A stretch of DNA of 64,000 nt from Dactylonectria macrodidyma. Lineage: Eukaryota > Ascomycota > Sordariomycetes > Hypocreales > Nectriaceae. The DNA lies in contig JAGMUV010000003.1 in assembly GCA_020744425.1 (NCBI GenBank), positions 372,001 to 436,000 of the forward strand. The letters are read 5' to 3'. Position numbers and translations under genes: made by a program. Numbering within the stretch: the stretch's first letter is position 1; each line of letters opens with the position of its first letter. The notes below the pieces were generated by a model that saw nothing but the letters and a program-made list of their open reading frames with translations, was not told the DNA's origin and searched no databases. Positions 22,601 through 34,227 of the stretch are shown here, one piece after another.

Positions 22601-25600
22601 CCTATCCTACAGCATTGGGCACAGAACCGCAACTTCTAATGGTTGTCAAGTGATATAGAGCCACATGACGTAGCCATCATGCGCTAGCAGCCTTAAGAAA
22701 GCCTGATCAACGGCAAGCAAGCAGTATTGATGTATATATCAGATACATTACTGAACCACAGCCAAGAAAACTCGACAGCATTGTCCATTCACAAAGATTT
22801 AGGACCCCACTTCGTGGTAAACCCGCATGGTCCTGCAACTCCTACTACCGTCTTTCCACTTCAAGCCGCCGCGCCTGGCATTCATTCATTAATATATGTG
22901 ACGCTCAGACCGGAAGTTAAATCAGTTCAAGCCAGAGTTGACAGCGTCGTCACGACCCAGCCGCGGGGCCAACCGCGCTTGACAAGCTCCTCAAATCGTT
23001 GACGCCCAACCCGACTTTGAGACCGGGACCCGTCGCCATGGTTTATATTTTTGTTCCACTGACTGCTGTGGTGCCTCACTTCCTGATTTCTCAACTATAT
23101 ATGTCCTTCGCACCGGCGCACCAAGGGCAAACCTCATATCAGCGTAGGCCACACATAACATTGCCTCAGTATAGCGATGAAGTGTCTAAGCAGCTGGAAC
23201 TACGACTTGAGTCAAGGCACAACACGAATTGATATATATACTACGACTCGCCCTAACGTCGTCCTTGGCGGTCGAATGGCTGAAACAAAAGTTGAACACA
23301 AACGCTCTCCCAGCACATCTTGACTCGCCGGATTCAAGACGTCCAGCGAACCAGGCTTTTGAACCCTGTAAACTCGCAGAGTAGCAAACCACCTCCTCGG
23401 TCGTAATCGTCTCTACCTATAGCCTCATGTCTATCTGACCTGATGGGTCGCAATTCTCGACAGACTGCATGCTTAATTCGTTGTCGATTACTACGAATGC
23501 CATGAGGTTTTAAGTTCGTGTCAGACAAATGGTTTCACGATATGGACACAACGTTTCCATATGCCAAAGATTCCATTCCCCTATACCCATTCCCTGGGTA
23601 TTCCAACGAGACGAGCAAATCAAGCTCACGAGTGACTTCATTATTCGACACAGCAGAGACATAGTTACCGCATAGCATCTTCCACTTCCTGAAGAAATGA
23701 TGAGGAAGTCAATCTCACTAGGAAAAATATCAGAGCTAATCAATCAATCCATTTGATCGCATTGGAGAAAGAAACAACCCGCACGATCCGAAGGCATGGC
23801 GGATCTGAAGACACCACTATGCCCATCAACTTCATCGGTGATGACGACGACGGGAACCCACGGCTCTTTAGTCTAATTCACCCCCACTTACAAACCCTTC
23901 GGTGTCTCCATGCATAGTTAGAGCCACGGAACCAGACTCAGACACGTCCAGTGGGCCAGAGCAACAAAGCGGCTTGTTTGAGGCGACGGCATTTAATATA
24001 TATCACTTGAGTCGCCAGGCACAAGTCATCAGTTCTTGATACTCCCTGAGCCACCTTATATACACAACATGGGTTCCAAACCACCAAGATCAAAATCTCC
24101 TCTCGTCCCAGGCTCAAAACGTTATACCGAGCTGCCTCACTCCGGCTCACGCCGTGGAGAGTATTCCATGGCTCGCAAGCTTCTATTTCTGTCCTACCTA
24201 ACGCTATACTCCGATGGCTAGGCTAACTCGTCGTCCTGCGAAGGCCGGCAGCGCAGGTTGTGCGGTGCTCTGATCAAAAGGCCGATGCGGCAACCCCAGC
24301 CACAGAAAGCTCAAGTCTCTCTTCATTCTGGGAGGAAGTCCCTCAAAACTCGAGCATACCCACCTAATCAAACACCTCTTAGAGATCTACCTTCCGCAGG
24401 AAGACTGACACGAATAAGCAACTGCAACTGACATCAGATATTCTCAAAGAATTGCGAGCCGGCGTTCGCACTTGGGACGATAACATCGAGGCTCTTTAAT
24501 ACTGACACCGAAGACAAGGTGGCAATACCCTACGATCTCGGCCGACAAGAACGCCCACATAGTGGCGGCAAAGCCATTGGGAGCTGGACTCACCAGCCCG
24601 ACGAGGCAACCAATAAAATGCGGAGGGCTGGCACGAGGAAGAACCAATCTCCCGAAGTAATTCGACCTAATTTAACAAGAGATCGCACAAGAGCCTAGCC
24701 TGCGATTCCAGGTTGTGACGAAAGAAGAAACCGAGCTCCCCTAAAAAGCCCGAATGGCCACCTGCGAAATGTCCTAAGACAGAGAGATACCGACCGCAAC
24801 AACAACGAGACAGAGAGATGGTCCGGGCCAAGCTGCGGCAGACTCCAGACGAGGTATCCAAATTGGAGAGCAAGGCAATCACGGACATGAACGCCATCAA
24901 CAAAGGGTGCTCTTCGCCCAACACGAACGGCATCGACAGACATGACGCCTCTTTTTGAGCCAAAAACATGCATATATACATATATCCTTAAGAGATCAGC
25001 TCTGACACTAGAGAGCTCTTTGATGCTGTGGCCGGAGAACAAGACGTCACTATATTATTTTTAATTTGAGAGTGGTCGTCCTTTCGAATCCTAGCAACCA
25101 GCGAAGAAGTGAGTCCAGAAACATTTGATAATCTATGCAAATTGCTGGATATGGACGGCAGATATCACTCCTCCCTCCCTTGACGCAGGGGCAGGCGCCG
25201 TCTAGTCAACAGCGAAAAAGCAAGTTGACCAAGTAGCTGGCTCGCAATCCGAATCCAGATGCACGGCAATATAAAGCCCGCTTTGTCTGAGGTTCTAGAG
25301 TCGGCTACGGACGAGCACGCCAAACCCACTTTGACAAGGCGTACCAGGACAGCCTCCAACACTCACCGACGTGTTACACACTGGACCAAAGCAGCTGCAT
25401 GTAAATTCTGTGCCTGTGGAGGAGTCTTTGGCCGAGTAACCCAAGGACTTCAACAACGACGTCAAAGCAGCCATCAAGAAGTACCGTGGCAATTCCGCCC
25501 CCGAGGCTCCCATCTTGTTTTCTGGCGCTCCCCCCGTCCGTCGTGGTGCTGCTGGTGATCTCGCTGCCGTGTTACACACTGGACCAAGGCGGTTGCATGC

Positions 25601-26258
25601 ACCTGTGCCTCTCTCAGGTCCTTCTACTTCACCCTGACGCGCAACGAGAGCTTCGTCACTCTAAGTCAGTGGCTCACCGCCCCGCCGGGTGGCAGCATCG
25701 CGAGTAGGGTACTTCTACCACCCAGAGGATAAAGTCATATCCAGCAGGAGGGAAAGGAGAGACCGAGGTCCAGTCTTAGCAGAGCTGAGGTTGGTCGGCT
25801 CTGAAGGAGCACCCAACATCGCCGTCGGCAGAGCCAACAGCGCCGTTACGGCAATGATGACACCAACACGGCCAATGCTGGTAAGAAGCTATGCACGGCG
25901 GGCGTTGGTGTTTGGTGTTAATGTGTTGGACACAATCACTTGGTCATTGGTGCGAGATCGACGACACGCAAACTACCGAGGCTGGCTGTTCTGCCCACTT
26001 ATGTATTATAGTAGGGGGGTTTGAACGAACTGGCCCTTGCCTTACAGTGAGAGTTCATATGTCGGACAGATGACCGAAGAGTCTAAGAGCTCGCAGGTAT
26101 CATAACGCTCTCTCGATGGGTTGGGGTAAGTCACGACGAAATTCCAAGCCAAGTCGAACCCTTAACCAATCAAGAACATCTTCGCGCAAGATCACTATTC
26201 GTGGCACAATTGCAAGATGCTACGTGTCTCAGATTCTCAATTCAGTCTTATGGCATAG
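22601..26258. other. Gene-poor tract with TATATA islands and a short duplication
   Basis: No gene is supported. TATATA islands occur at 22731, 23096, 23232, 23994 and 24971. A short direct duplication is at 25371/25568 (separate entry). Between these copies a frame reading DVKAAIKKYRGNSAPEAPIL (~25460-25520) and AGDLAAVLHTGP (~25550-25580) looks like residual coding sequence. A further open frame runs 25689-26024. No family recognised. Confidence 0.35.
25371..25600 (+). repeat. Direct duplication, ~30 bp, copies 197 bp apart
   Basis: The sequence CGTGTTACACACTGGACCAA begins at 25371 and again at 25568. The next bases (AGCAGCTGCATG versus GGCGGTTGCATG) differ only by transitions. Extent beyond ~32 bp is not conserved. 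Fits a duplicated segment altered by RIP-like C-to-T/G-to-A change, or a duplicated exon. Confidence 0.45.
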
Positions 26259-26579
26259 TCCTGGGAGCCTACATGGTTGGACTTAGTCGCCGCGGCCACA
26301 ACGGCTAACATTGCCTCTCGCACATCGATAGAGACCACAAACTTCCTCATCGGAACCACAGTAAGTGCATACCCACTTCCATGAACATCGATCCTCATCG
26401 CTAACCTAGTCCAGGCTGACCGACCAGGCCACTCGATCCCATGCGAGATACCCGTCATCAACCGCAACTGCCGACAATGTCAATCGTTGGATACGTGTTG
26501 GCGTTTACATTTCATGTGGGCAAGCAGTGGCATGCATCCGATGCAAAGATGGCGAACAAACTATCAAAGCCCATATTAA
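26259..26579 (+). pseudogene. Decayed gene fragment with perfect intron
   Basis: Two coding segments join in phase: 26259-26360 (LVAAATTANIASRTSIETTN, then FLIGTT) and 26415-26579 (ADRPGHSIPCEIPVINRNC, then RQCQSLDTCW), separated by a 54-bp intron with GTAAGTG, CGCTAACC and CCAG. The upstream frame is closed by a TAG and there is no start codon. The product has a Cys-rich patch but no recognised domain. Residue mix plus all three splice signals support former coding status. Confidence 0.4.
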
Positions 26580-26964
26580 GGTTCAACGTGAGCCGGCTTC
26601 CTTAGCACGACTGCTGAAGAAAGATGAACTGGTGGTCCACACACTCGGCATCGCCTATCAAACAATTGCGTCGCTCATTGCGCTCCAGACGGGCAAATGC
26701 GTATGCTATGCGGGTTCCCAACGACGATGTACGCAGGACGGGACTTCAACATCATTAACTAAAATTCCGCTTGAATCCCTTTGGACTTTTGAGATTCCAA
26801 AACGAAAATCCTAGTCAAACGCCGCAACCTTCCTCCCCCGGTTTCGAGATTGGTATTTGCCAGTAGGCGCCACAAAAAAGCGTTCTAACTCATTAGTCTG
26901 TGGATATCCAGGCCGAAGTCAGAGAACCTCGCAAACAGGGTCAACTGGGCGATAGAGTGGAATC

Positions 26965-27234
26965 ATGGCGAGCTACTCGTCTGCCATACAACCTGCCATA
27001 TATAACAGAACACGGAACATTCTATTTGGTGCTATTGTCTCACAAATGAACCAGGAACCCAGCACTGAGTCCGTGACCAGGGACATCCTGCGCGTCAACA
27101 GCCATCTCACCACCGTTAATCTCAGTACCTCCCGAATTCAACAACTCAATCAAAATCAGAAGCTCCACCTCCTTTCGATGATGGCCCATTTGCAGATGAT
27201 CGAAAACGGAAGCTTCACTGCTCTAAGGTGATCA
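26965..27234 (+). pseudogene. Coding-like helical segment, possible NLR/ankyrin N-terminal relic
   Basis: From ATG 26965 an 88-codon frame reads as an amphipathic helical protein (TRDILRVNSHLTTVN, IQQLNQNQKLHLLSMMAHL). The rhythm resembles the coiled N-terminal region found before ankyrin or other repeats in fungal accessory proteins, but I cannot name the family. It ends at 27231 just before a GTAAGC. Probably part of the same former gene as the exon ending at 27639. Confidence 0.3.
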
Positions 27235-27477
27235 AGTAAGCTTCAGCATTCAACACGTACTCGAACGTGCCAGTGGCCAAGTCCGTTGCGAGAATATGAC
27301 CTGGATGGCATCGACTAAATACCCACAAACGCTTCACCACATAATCGGAGACAACAAATAGTTTCAAGCTGTCACAATTGCCAGATATGAGTAGTCATAA
27401 GGGTGTGGCACCACTCACCAGGATGTCCCCATCTCATGGTTTATATCTGTTGGGCCATTCACCACGATTCGGCAGAT

Positions 27478-27840
27478 CCGCGATATGGTCGACCAGCACA
27501 GTTTTCTCCAGTCCGCAGCTCCATCAACAACAAACCTTTTCGACTCTCAGAACGCTCTCACCCAAAACATAAAACCGCCAAGAAGAAGAAGCAGAACCAG
27601 CCCGAGCCATACAGTCCAGCCCCGCAGGCTCTGTGCGTGGTGAGTCCTATCCAACAAACATCTTGGTCCCTTGAAAATTGGTCAGGTAGCTAACTTGAGC
27701 ACTAGCTGCGTTGGAATACTCTGACTAAGTTCCTTGATAAAGGCATCGTGGTCGCCTGCAAAAGAAGGCTTCTCAACCGGGTCACACGAGATAAGAGTTC
27801 GAAATCAAGCAGAAGAAATGGCTATCCTGGCTACCCGTGA
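27478..27840 (+). pseudogene. Decayed exon pair around a canonical intron
   Basis: A frame MVDQHSFLQSAAPSTTN.., ..IKPPRRRSRTSPSHTVQPRR leads to a GTGAGT donor at 27640. The intron 27640-27705 (66 bp) has AGCTAACTTGAG and ACTAG. Downstream, LRWNTLTKFLDKGIV runs to a stop near 27840, but continuity requires a different upstream frame, so a frameshift is likely. Another intron-like stretch (GTATGC, GGCTGACC, TCCAG) spans ~27901-27972. Related to the 26965 segment by position. Confidence 0.35.
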
Positions 27841-30800
27841 GTATGCAACCTTGCGACGTCGACTCGTCAGTTGGTTCTCACTAGCCAAAACCAAATCATA
27901 GTGTATGCTAGCTTGGTATGTGTTCGCACTCGTGTCTGTTGCGAATAGATGGCTGACCGTTCACCCTCTCCAGCTCCATCTGTCTTAAGCTACTTCCAAA
28001 GGCACCTTTCGTGAAGTCGCCGCGTCTGCTGTCGTCGCGTCAATCAGACGAATAGCCTGGTTGGAATGATTACTCCGTCGGCCCCCCCGAAACGTCAAAT
28101 AGAGAACCCAGACTTCTCTTTCGAATCGAAACCGCCCGCAGTTGGGTCCTATACTATAATTTGATCTTCCAGAAGTACAATCTCCAGATCCGTTGCAGCT
28201 CTGAGCAAATTTCTCAACTAGGCGCAGCCACGACAAGGGATGTCATCTTGTAAGAGCCCATGATGACGTTCGAGGCACTGAAGTCATGCGATAGCCATGA
28301 AAACGCTTCGAAGAAGGAGGTCTTGTCAAGCCGAAGTTCAATGTCACTGGCTACTGCCCGCTGTGAATAACAGGGAAGAAGAGGCAGCGCCCATGCTAAC
28401 ATTCCTTACTGAGTCAAAAGCAGCGCCAGCTATTAGTTTAGAACACCAGGTGAGCACCGACCGTCGACCAGCCAAGCAGATCCAGCGAAAGAAACCCCCG
28501 AAGATTGGGATGAATTCCAGTCAACAAGAAGTGGAGCCCGTCAACTATGCGCATAATAATATATCAGTTCATATATATAACTCTACGGTCGGAAAAAGAG
28601 GCAAGAGACGGCGAAGAATGCAATGAAATGCAACAGGCAGAACTCTCTCTAGACAGACCACCTACAGTGCCTCTGCTACAATGCCTTCCGCCGGACCATG
28701 ACAATCTTCAGCACCGAAGCCAAATAGAGAGAGCCTTCAATACACAGCGGAGAATAAAATCCATGGTATTAGGAAATTGGCTTGGCCTCAGCAACAGGCA
28801 ACATTTACGTTGAAGATCTCGCCTTTGAGAAATACCAGCTGACGACCAAGCTATGGTCCCGCTCAAAGACGGAAGGAGGACACCCCAACCCAAGAGTCGG
28901 ACGGACCTTATCTTGGAGCGGCTCACGGACGATTTGTACGACTATACATCACATCCGACGAGACAAGGTATTCGTCGCCTCCTCACACATCACCATAATC
29001 GCCCACGTGAGCCTTGCGTTGCAGAGAAAAACAATATATATACGATTTATACAATGCCTTCACCCGATTCCACACATTGAAACACCGGGTGACCATTCAC
29101 GAGCTGTATCAGCTTAAGGTTGTACGAGGAAGGCCTAGCAACGCTGCCTTTATGGACACTACTCTAGCATGCTCTTCCACCAGATTCTTTGAACGAAGCG
29201 AAGCTGATCGGTTGCTGCTACGTGTGCAAGATGGCCAATGGGTGTTAGAATTTGATTTTTATCACAAATCGATCATCACTTGAAAGGGCAACCCCGATAT
29301 TCGCTTTCATCAGGAACGATGAAACTCCAAATTTCCCACAGTACTAGACTCCGGTACGCCACAAGCCCACCAGACGGCAGCCGATACTTATATACAGGTA
29401 TTTATTCCGACAGTGTCCCAAAGTCCCGTCGATGATATCTGGCGAGATGCAACTACACTTTGAACGGCGACCATACTCTCGAGTCTCTGGATCGCGATCA
29501 CGGACCAACCTGCCACCTATCTCGACGAAATTTGCGACCGATTTCCCTAGTATGATGTCACAGCCGAAATGCATCTCCTCGTGGAGGATCTGCTGTCAGA
29601 GCGTGCCCTATATAAATATAAACCGGCTTCGCTATCAGAAGGGCCTTAGTTTGGCACGTTTCCAAAACATCCAGGCGCAAAACCTGACACCGGACTGAAA
29701 AACAGCAAAGAGTCATTGTCGATTGGGTCTTCCCTAGAAATGGCTGCGAACAACATTTCGAGTCATTGAAGCTAAACCATACATAACGACGCGATCATGC
29801 GATTACACTAGACCTCACAACCTCTTGGTTAATTATTTCTTTGCTATATACCAAACGTGTGAAGTGGCCACTATCATCATCGTGGTGACTCATCCAAACC
29901 CAAAGGCACGTTACTACGGAAATGTATCCGCCGGAAGATGAGCCCAGGCTAAATATTGCGTTGATAAGCCCGCCACCGAGGGCTTCGTGCGTCGCACCAG
30001 CTTGCGAATCGACTTCGACTCGCCGCTCTAGTTCAGGAGGAAATCTATTGGCAGCACGATGGCATGTGGGTATCGTCCAGCGCAGCATTCCAATTTACCA
30101 CTCGGGCCACTCTGATCCCATTTTTGACAAGTCGACCATTCGGAGAAGCAGCAGAGACCAATTCCAATGCACAAGAGGTCTTTTCGGGATTCATCAACCA
30201 CGAGCTCCTTTACAACAACACAATATTTTCTCTATACTATGCTTTCGCCCTTTCCTTGTTCCCTGCAGTCCATGTCCGGAAAAGGCGAAGAAAGGACAAG
30301 TTGTGAGGGCATCGATAGGGATTCGCCCTTACATAGCTTGCCGTCAAACCCTTTTCCAACATCTGACCTTCCGGAGACTGTTGGCTGACAGAGGTCTGCC
30401 GTATACGCTTACACTGAGATCCCATCTCGCAAAACACGCAATATGACAACTGATAGCATGAAGATTTCGTCATATATGATCTATTCGACTTCTGTTCTGG
30501 TGAAACTAACTGAGCGTAGTCCATGCAGCAACGGACTCCAACCGTTGTCTTCCACCCAACAACCGACTGAGCGGAGTATTACTTGACGAAGTCGACCACC
30601 TCTCGGATATTTATATAACAGCACACGCAAGAGAAAGCACACCTGTAAGCACATATGAGGAAAACGACGAACAGCCAGTTCAGAGGTTCATCTCGCAGTC
30701 CCTATATACACCAATACACCACCACTCCTAGTTCTGAATCATCGGGATGACGATGGATATTCTCGGAGGTGAAAGCATCCGGGTAGGATTGGCCCTGTTT

Positions 30801-31800
30801 GGCCGTGGCGTTATCACTGACAAAGCAATCGAGCGCAGCACCACAATCGTGTGGGTTGTCACGGACATACTAGAAGGGAGGTCATGCCTAGCCTGGATTA
30901 CATCACCTCACTCTCCACCAAAACCGTCCAGAACTCACTACAAAATCATCGATGACATATACAAGAACTTCACCTCAGAAATGTCGGCTCGAAGCGGCAG
31001 AGAAATCCTCTCTTAATCTATATACTTTACCGCCGTCACGCCACCGGGCCGTAATGGACTTCATCCCCGGTCTTCTCATAAGGGTTTACATGGAGTCACA
31101 AACTACGAGACACGCACCACCAACACTCTTGACCTGCTGTGGCCCAGGTCTGAAGAGCTCACCCATTATAGCAGACTGCTTCTACCCAATTTTATATCAG
31201 TTCACTACTCGCTGCGGGCGGTGTCAGCGTGGCAGTCCTGGCGGAATCCCGACATTGCCATCGAATCGTCCGCCAGGCTTGTTACAGTGAACAACCTCGT
31301 CTGTGTTTCGAACAATGAAGAGAAGAGCTCAGAGCGCCCCAAAACCAGCTTTATGTCTGGCTTTACAGCAACTTTTTGGTCATGTCCGAGGCAGACGGTT
31401 TGGGGAATGTGTTCGAACCCGATAGTCGTGATAAAGGCTTGTCTTCCAAATCCCTTCCGGGTTTCGATACACTATTTCATCCAACGAATTTCTCCGGTTA
31501 TGTCACATGGTGTGCAGGCTCGGGATCAGTCAGAACATTCACGACTATATACTTACTATACACGCATTTCTTCTAGAAAGACCTTCCACTAGGATACTCT
31601 GGTCCCGACCAATGCGGCCACGCCTATCAAGCCCCTTCTTCCTCTCTTCAGATCACCTTTCCCTCCCTGAAACTCAGATTTTATCGCGAAGTATCATCAG
31701 AAACGCTTCTCAATGAACCCGGGAGCTTTAGTGGATCAGCTCGAGTCCGGATGGAGCCCAACTCCGAGTCTAACTGTCACATCTATCAACTGTTAAGACT
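27841..31800. other. Gene-poor tract, scattered coding relics
   Basis: No intact gene. Coding-like phrases occur in the plus strand at ~28080-28250 (ARSWVLYYNLIFQKYNLQIR) and ~28855-29080 (RTDLILERLTDDLYDYTSH), separated by stops and frame changes. TATATA islands at 28559-28581, 29032-29041, 29390, 29611 and 30610. Nothing diagnostic of a transposon (no reverse transcriptase, integrase or transposase motif) was seen. Confidence 0.35.
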
Positions 31801-31845
31801 GGTCTTCAGTCTCAAAGGCTCGGATCTCTAGTAAACCGGTCTCAA

Positions 31846-31873
31846 AGACCCGGATCCCTTGGGATCCGGTCTA
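31846..31873. repeat. Inverted repeat (hairpin-forming), 9-bp perfect core
   Basis: CCGGATCCC at 31850-31858, TT spacer, and GGGATCCGG at 31861-31869; pairing extends outward as AGACC/GGTCT with one bulged base. The left part also belongs to a short direct repeat (TCTCAAAGRCYCGGATC at ~31810 and ~31840). Could be a relic of a terminal structure; no function assigned. Confidence 0.5.
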
Positions 31874-32438
31874 CCGAGAACCTTATCATAGCTATGAGGG
31901 CAACCTACAAATAGGTCTGCCGCAAGCCCTCAGTTAGATAGAAATGAAGAGCTTCTACTTACATCACAATGCACCCTTCCTATCAGATGCAACACTAACA
32001 TTCGTGGTACGAGGGACACCGACTCCGGTACACTGTAGTTACTAACAAATGGAAGAGACACTAGAACCAACAGATGTAGGACTTGATAGAGTGAAACTCC
32101 GGCACCCCAACGACATCATGCGCCCTTAGAACAATGATGACAACATTATATACTCTATGTCTCAGTCTCAGATAGCCCGTCGAGCTTAAAAGCGGAGTCG
32201 CCCCATATGACAGATTGCCAAGAAGCGGCATTAATTTCCCAATACAGCCAGAACAACGACATACGGATTCGAGTCTGCCGCATCAACGCCATTTCGCGTC
32301 CCAGAAGCCGTCTCGACCTCCAAGCGCTAGCAGGCGGCGACTTATCGTCTTCGACCAACAAAAAAGCATTGAGATCAAGAGACTAAAAAAAACTAGCCTC
32401 TGAAGCTCACAGCTCCCAGCTGCTGCTACGACTTCTAA
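31874..32438. other. Gene-poor tract, nothing supported
   Basis: Short overlapping ORFs only. No repeat, RNA or coding relic recognised. Confidence 0.4.
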
Positions 32439-33200
32439 TTGCTCACGCCGCCCGCTACTCCTGAGACAGCCAATCCTCTCCTTAGGATGGAGGGAGCCCC
32501 TTTTGCAACCATCCAAATGAGGAAGTGCTCGAGCACTCGCCGAACGAGGCAGCTACTGCTTAGGCAAGTGAATGGGACGCCGCTCGTGTTTGCCACTAAG
32601 GGTTTCAACTCACCCCGGTCCATCGTTGCCCGTTATACCCGGTCCCTTGCGCGTTTGGCTTGATAACCCGATGCTGTCAGTCCTACCAAAATCCCATCCA
32701 GGTATTCCATTCCAGAGAGTGGGATTGGCTATCGTCATTATGCGTGAGTTGAGCAGTTGCAGTTACTTCAAGGTTCATTGCTAATGTTTATTGAAGTCGC
32801 AGCTTCTATGACCAACCACAACTCTGAGTCCGACAAACCTAAACACGACACGCGCTCCTTAACTTGCCTTGCTCAGACGCTGCCAACCCCTACGTCCCGC
32901 TCGTTCCACCCGCTCGATCTAGGACCGCTTGGGTTGATAATTTCAGCATGGCTCATCAGTATTGACCCAAATGAGGTTATTCCGACATTCATGGAGATGC
33001 ATAGTCACTGGTACCACGCCAATGTACCGCCGAGGCGAATGAGAAGCTCACCTAGTACACTCTTGACTCTGCGCAATGCTGCCGATACCCTCTTCATTGG
33101 TGAGGGGATGCTGAAGAAGTTCGAAAATTCCTTGACTACCAGCAACCAGGCCATTGTTGCAAAGTATGGCGGCTCGTCTGCTCCCGAACCTGATTCATGA
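32439..33200 (+). pseudogene. Decayed or cryptic gene with intron and intact 3' exon
   Basis: At 32439 a frame begins LLTPPATPETANPLLRMEGA and continues to RSIVARYTRSLARLA with a stop at ~32663; a second frame carries on (NPMLSVLPKSHPGIPFQRV) to a GTGAGT donor at 32744. The intron has TTGCTAATG and ends AAG at 32796 or CAG at 32802; both keep frame with the last exon to 33200 (EVIPTFMEMHSHWYHANVP, LRNAADTLFIGEGMLKKFEN). Residue mix is convincing. A frameshift near 32650 makes it a likely pseudogene. Family not recognised. Confidence 0.4.
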
Positions 33201-33872
33201 TACGTTGGTGCTCCCTACTTCGTCATAACGCTGTTGGCAACAGTTCGTTCACACCGAATTATTATCGACGTCCCCTCGAGTCCCATAACAATCCCTCTAC
33301 TCCTGATATTGACTCTCAAGTATTTCCCCTACTTCTTCTTAGATTTCCAAATTAAGATATCTATCTCGCATCATGCCTCTCTGAGTGTACTCCAAGCGGA
33401 CGCCCATTGGTACTCCCGGCTCAAAAAACCATCTCCGACCATACCCGTCACCTATACTTACAGGATATTCCGGCCAGCCCTGAGTTTTCATCACGATGCA
33501 GAGCGCCCAAATCAGGCCAGGAGCCGGGGGGTTCCTCGTCGAGGAGATCTGGAAGTCATGTGAACCCGGGGACCCCGTCCAATCCCCCATGAGGAAGTGA
33601 CTTCCCAGACTCGACCAAGAGCTGTTATACTGGAAGTCTCACAGTCGAGAGTGTCTGTGAGTACGTTATTGCTCTTTCCTTGTGGTTTTCACATGCACTT
33701 GCTAACGTCAAACTAGCCCACCATCACGGTCAGAATCGAACTGCGTGTGCCGAAGTCCTTTTAGTTATAGACGACGCAAAGAGTCTATCCACAGGCGAGC
33801 CGCAGCGCACGCAATATTAAAAGCATAGAATTCTCATTCGTCAGTGCTTGGCTCAATCGAAGGCCCTATCTC
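33201..33872 (+). other. Coding relic with perfect intron
   Basis: A frame at ~33500-33600 (RPGAGGFLVEEIWKSCEPGD, then a TGA that one C-to-T change from CGA would create) leads toward a 60-bp intron 33657-33716 with GTGAGT, TGCTAACG and CTAG. Downstream HHHGQNRTACAEVLLVIDD is in phase with a different upstream frame. Decayed coding sequence, family unknown. Confidence 0.3.
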
Positions 33873-34227
33873 ATGGCAAAAAACAGAACCACCAGCACGG
33901 ACTGGGACTACGATTACATCCCATTAGTCAAACTCTACATCCATCAACAAAGGGTATGTGCAAACAGGTGCAACTGTGTAAGCATCCGTACTAATGCGTA
34001 TCATACAGCTCCAGACCGAAATGATGCAACATGCAGTATACGGTACGAATAAGCCCTTGACCTTTGCGACAGTAAACGCAGAATGGAACCTTTCCATCGG
34101 GGGAAAGGCTTCTGACACCCTAGAAATCGACCTCGATTCCTTACCAATATTTGTCAAGTTCTTTTCACACGGAAACAGCCACGAACGATATCTACCAAGC
34201 CCCCTTGGCCTACAAACCGGCATATAA
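33873..34227 (+). pseudogene. Clr5-like fragment, two exons joined in frame
   Basis: join(33873..33953,34009..34227) gives a 99-residue frame from ATG to TAA. The intron (55 bp) has GTATGT, TACTAATG and ACAG. Exon 1 (DWDYDYIPLVKLYIHQQR) and the start of exon 2 (LQTEMMQHAVYGTNKPLTF) follow the Clr5 pattern 'W..…I..LYi…l..….M..…Yg…..…F', ending near NAEWNLSIGGK. The rest of a Clr5 protein is missing. It is either a short truncated gene or a relic. The match is from pattern recognition only. Confidence 0.4.
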
